From: Acidimicrobiaceae bacterium
GTDB taxonomy: Bacteria; Actinomycetota; Acidimicrobiia; Acidimicrobiales; RAAP-2
Length of the DNA: 49,960 bases
Reading direction: 5' to 3'
Assembly: GCA_027306585.1 (NCBI GenBank)
Contig: DAHUZJ010000134.1
Location: 1-49,960, forward strand
Notes under the pieces: model-generated
Seen by the model: the letters and a program-made list of their open reading frames with translations, nothing else
Told to the model about the DNA's origin: nothing
Databases searched by the model: none
Shown: piece by piece, positions 48,999-49,960 of the stretch
Position numbering within the stretch: position 1 is the stretch's first letter
How the letters are laid out: each line of letters opens with the position of its first letter
Translations under genes and position numbers: made by a program

Positions 48999-49960
48999 AT
49001 GCCTGCAGTGACCGTCGAGGACACCTTGGCCTTGCCACGGGTCGACGCACCGGATCCTGCGGTGCGGACGGTCCGCCCTGTGACCTCGGTCACCACCGCG
49101 CCGGCCGGCCTCGAGGGCGAGGGCTTCCCGGTGCGCCGGGCCTTCGCCGGCGTCGACCACGCCACGCTCGATCCCTTCGTCCACATGGACCAGATGGGCG
49201 AGGTCGAGTACGCGCCCGGCGAGCCCAAGGGGACGCCGTGGCACCCCCACCGCGGCTTCGAGACCGTCACTTACATGATCGACGGCACGTTCCGCCACCA
49301 GGACTCCATCGGCGGCGGCGGTCTCATCACCAACGGCGACACCCAGTGGATGACCGCCGGCGCCGGGATCCTTCACATCGAGACCCCACCGGAGCGGCTG
49401 GTGGCCAGCGGGGGGCTGTTCCACGGCATCCAGCTCTGGGTGAACCTCCCGAGCCGCCTCAAGTGGAGCCCTCCTCGGTACCAGGACATCCGGGGCGGCC
49501 AGGTCCGCCTTCTGGGGTCCAGCGACGGGGCCTCCCTGCTGCGGCTCATCGCCGGCGAGCTCGCCGGCCAGAGCGGCCCCGGGGTCACCCACACCCCGAT
49601 CGCGATGGTGCACGCCACCATCACCCCGGGCTCGGTCCTCCACCTGCCCTGGCGTTCCGACTTCAACGCCCTCGCCTACGTGCTGGCGGGCAGCGGGGTG
49701 GCCGGCTCCGCCCACCCCATCCGCACCGGCCAGCTCGCCGTCTTCGGGTCGGGTGACCGGGTGACGCTGGCGGCGGACCTTCAGCAGGAGAGCCGCACCC
49801 CGACCCTGGAGGTGCTGGTCCTGGGCGGCCTGCCCATCGGGGAGCCGGTGGCGTGGTACGGCCCCTTCGTCATGAACACCGAGGCGGAGCTCCGCCAGGC
49901 GTTCGCCGACTACCGTGCCGGCCGGTTGGGCACCGTCCCCGCCGCCCACCTCGACCTCGG
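48999..49960 (+). CDS. Pirin-family protein (right end truncated by window)
   Basis: The visible 320 codons form a bicupin pirin. The first cupin carries the metal site in the HPHRGFETVTYMIDG segment (His, His and Glu) with MTAGAGILHIETPPE, and the second begins around residue 180. The tail MNTEAELRQAFADYRAGRLG is the normal pirin C-terminus, so only a few residues are missing. Pirins bind iron; some act as quercetinases or redox-sensing cofactors. GGAGGAG precedes ATG 48999. The palindrome TTGCGTACGCAA upstream is a likely control site. Confidence 0.92.
   Translation, partial: MPAVTVEDTLALPRVDAPDPAVRTVRPVTSVTTAPAGLEGEGFPVRRAFAGVDHATLDPFVHMDQMGEVEYAPGEPKGTPWHPHRGFETVTYMIDGTFRHQDSIGGGGLITNGDTQWMTAGAGILHIETPPERLVASGGLFHGIQLWVNLPSRLKWSPPRYQDIRGGQVRLLGSSDGASLLRLIAGELAGQSGPGVTHTPIAMVHATITPGSVLHLPWRSDFNALAYVLAGSGVAGSAHPIRTGQLAVFGSGDRVTLAADLQQESRTPTLEVLVLGGLPIGEPVAWYGPFVMNTEAELRQAFADYRAGRLGTVPAAHLDL

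Overview
The window is a very GC-rich, gene-dense stretch of actinobacterial chromosome. Stops are mostly TGA, start/stop overlaps of 4 bp (ATGA, GTGA) are frequent, and many starts are GTG. Two putative F420-dependent enzyme families, a CsoR copper regulator, an Rpf-like cell-wall enzyme and an MmpL transporter are present. Several start codons lie 6-8 nt after a TANNNT hexamer, as in leaderless actinobacterial transcripts. An Acidimicrobiia-like host is my inference; no rRNA, tRNA or taxonomic marker is in the window. I see no CRISPR array, insertion sequence, phage gene or tRNA.

Layout. 0-4.3 kb: the 5' end of a hydrogenase/complex-I-like membrane subunit, a CPA2 antiporter with C-terminal USP domains, then a divergent deazaflavin reductase/TetR pair with three palindromic boxes between them. 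4.4-11 kb: a metal locus. Leftward genes encode a membrane protein, a cupredoxin lipoprotein, two exported ferritin-like proteins and another membrane protein; rightward genes are copZ-copA-csoR. A perfect CsoR-type operator lies between the two arms. 11-12.7 kb: a shikimate kinase/dehydroquinate synthase fusion with several altered active-site residues.

12.7-31.3 kb: a catabolic region built around two IclR regulators. The left part has iclR, a class III CoA-transferase and a citrate-synthase-like lyase on the minus strand. Facing it are an aldehyde dehydrogenase, a zinc alcohol dehydrogenase broken by two in-frame TAG codons, a TPP enzyme, a cupin and a ribose-type ABC importer, followed by a type II dehydroquinase. 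The right part has a second iclR, then acyl-CoA dehydrogenase, CoA-transferase, MaoC hydratase, ketopantoate-reductase-like protein, VOC protein and MFS transporter in one run, mostly with 4-bp overlaps. The logic is uptake of a small polar substrate, oxidation, C-C cleavage and CoA-ester breakdown; the substrate cannot be read from sequence.

31.4-50 kb: mixed housekeeping and accessory genes: radical SAM/SPASM maturase with SEC-C tail, MmpL transporter, Rpf-like transglycosylase, M20 amidohydrolase, ArsR-DUF2892 pair, nickel/cobalt permease, LLM oxidoreductase, AIM24-like protein, Gfo/Idh/MocA oxidoreductase, AidB-like acyl-CoA dehydrogenase followed by a 14-bp tandem repeat, a lipoprotein/PKD-like secreted pair, VOC protein, RodZ-like HTH membrane protein, and a pirin gene running off the right edge.
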